Assembly (NCBI GenBank): GCA_030590715.1
Contig: JAUVCU010000138.1
Span: 1-5,360, forward strand
DNA length: 5,360 nucleotides
Origin: Lentisphaeria bacterium
Lineage (GTDB): Bacteria > Verrucomicrobiota > Lentisphaeria > Victivallales > JAUVCU01
Direction: 5' to 3'
Part shown: one piece after another, positions 5,332 to 5,360 of the stretch
Numbering within the stretch: the stretch's first letter is position 1
Layout of the letters: the number at the start of each line of letters is the position of its first letter
Program-made: the position numbers and the translations under genes
Notes under the pieces: model-generated
The model's input: the letters and a program-made list of their open reading frames with translations, nothing else
Database searches by the model: none
Told to the model about the DNA's origin: nothing

Positions 5332-5360
5332 AAAAGGTCCCATTGACCACTAACTTTACT

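Overview
The window is a mobile-element-rich, gene-poor stretch of what looks like the chromosome of a Gram-negative anaerobe. The host cannot be fixed from the sequence. The mix of transposase types (IS5-type, REP-associated tyrosine transposase, long IS110-type) and a small CPF...CPF cysteine protein is reminiscent of Desulfobacterota. That placement is an impression from remembered sequences, not a proof.

Layout. Positions 1-414 hold the 3' end of an IS5-superfamily DDE transposase that enters from the left, followed by a short hairpin near the element's right end. From about 456 to 733 no credible gene is seen; that stretch ends at a strong, probably bidirectional terminator (734-763). 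On the minus strand, 1128-769 encodes a 119-residue protein with three predicted membrane segments, stopping 5 bases before that terminator. Upstream of it on the same strand is the broken C-terminal end of a second membrane protein (1448-1308). Next comes a complete REP-associated tyrosine transposase gene (2546-1548, minus) with a REP-like nested hairpin about 100 bases upstream of its start codon (2653-2709).

From roughly 2775 to 4771 lies an IS110-family element. It has a 494-residue DEDD/Transposase_20 recombinase gene (2898-4382, plus). A structured segment of about 120 bases upstream could encode the bridge (guide) RNA. A structured GC-rich tail of about 390 bases downstream ends in two adjacent perfect palindromes. 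Both element ends are inferred from composition, not proven.

To the right, base composition becomes AT-rich. A 75-residue cysteine-containing protein is encoded on the minus strand (5091-4864) with a good ribosome site and a plausible promoter. The last 140 bases on the plus strand hold a 21-codon reading frame with its own Shine-Dalgarno, overlapping an unusual set of three repeats arranged so that the middle one can pair with either neighbour. This resembles a transcription attenuator leader, though a miniature palindromic element is equally possible.

The genes do not form one pathway. The common theme is nucleic-acid-guided or hairpin-guided mobility: the HUH transposase acts on REP hairpins, and IS110 recombinases use a structured RNA and in other genomes often target REP sequences. 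The two membrane-protein genes look like remnants of the original chromosome, disturbed by the insertions.
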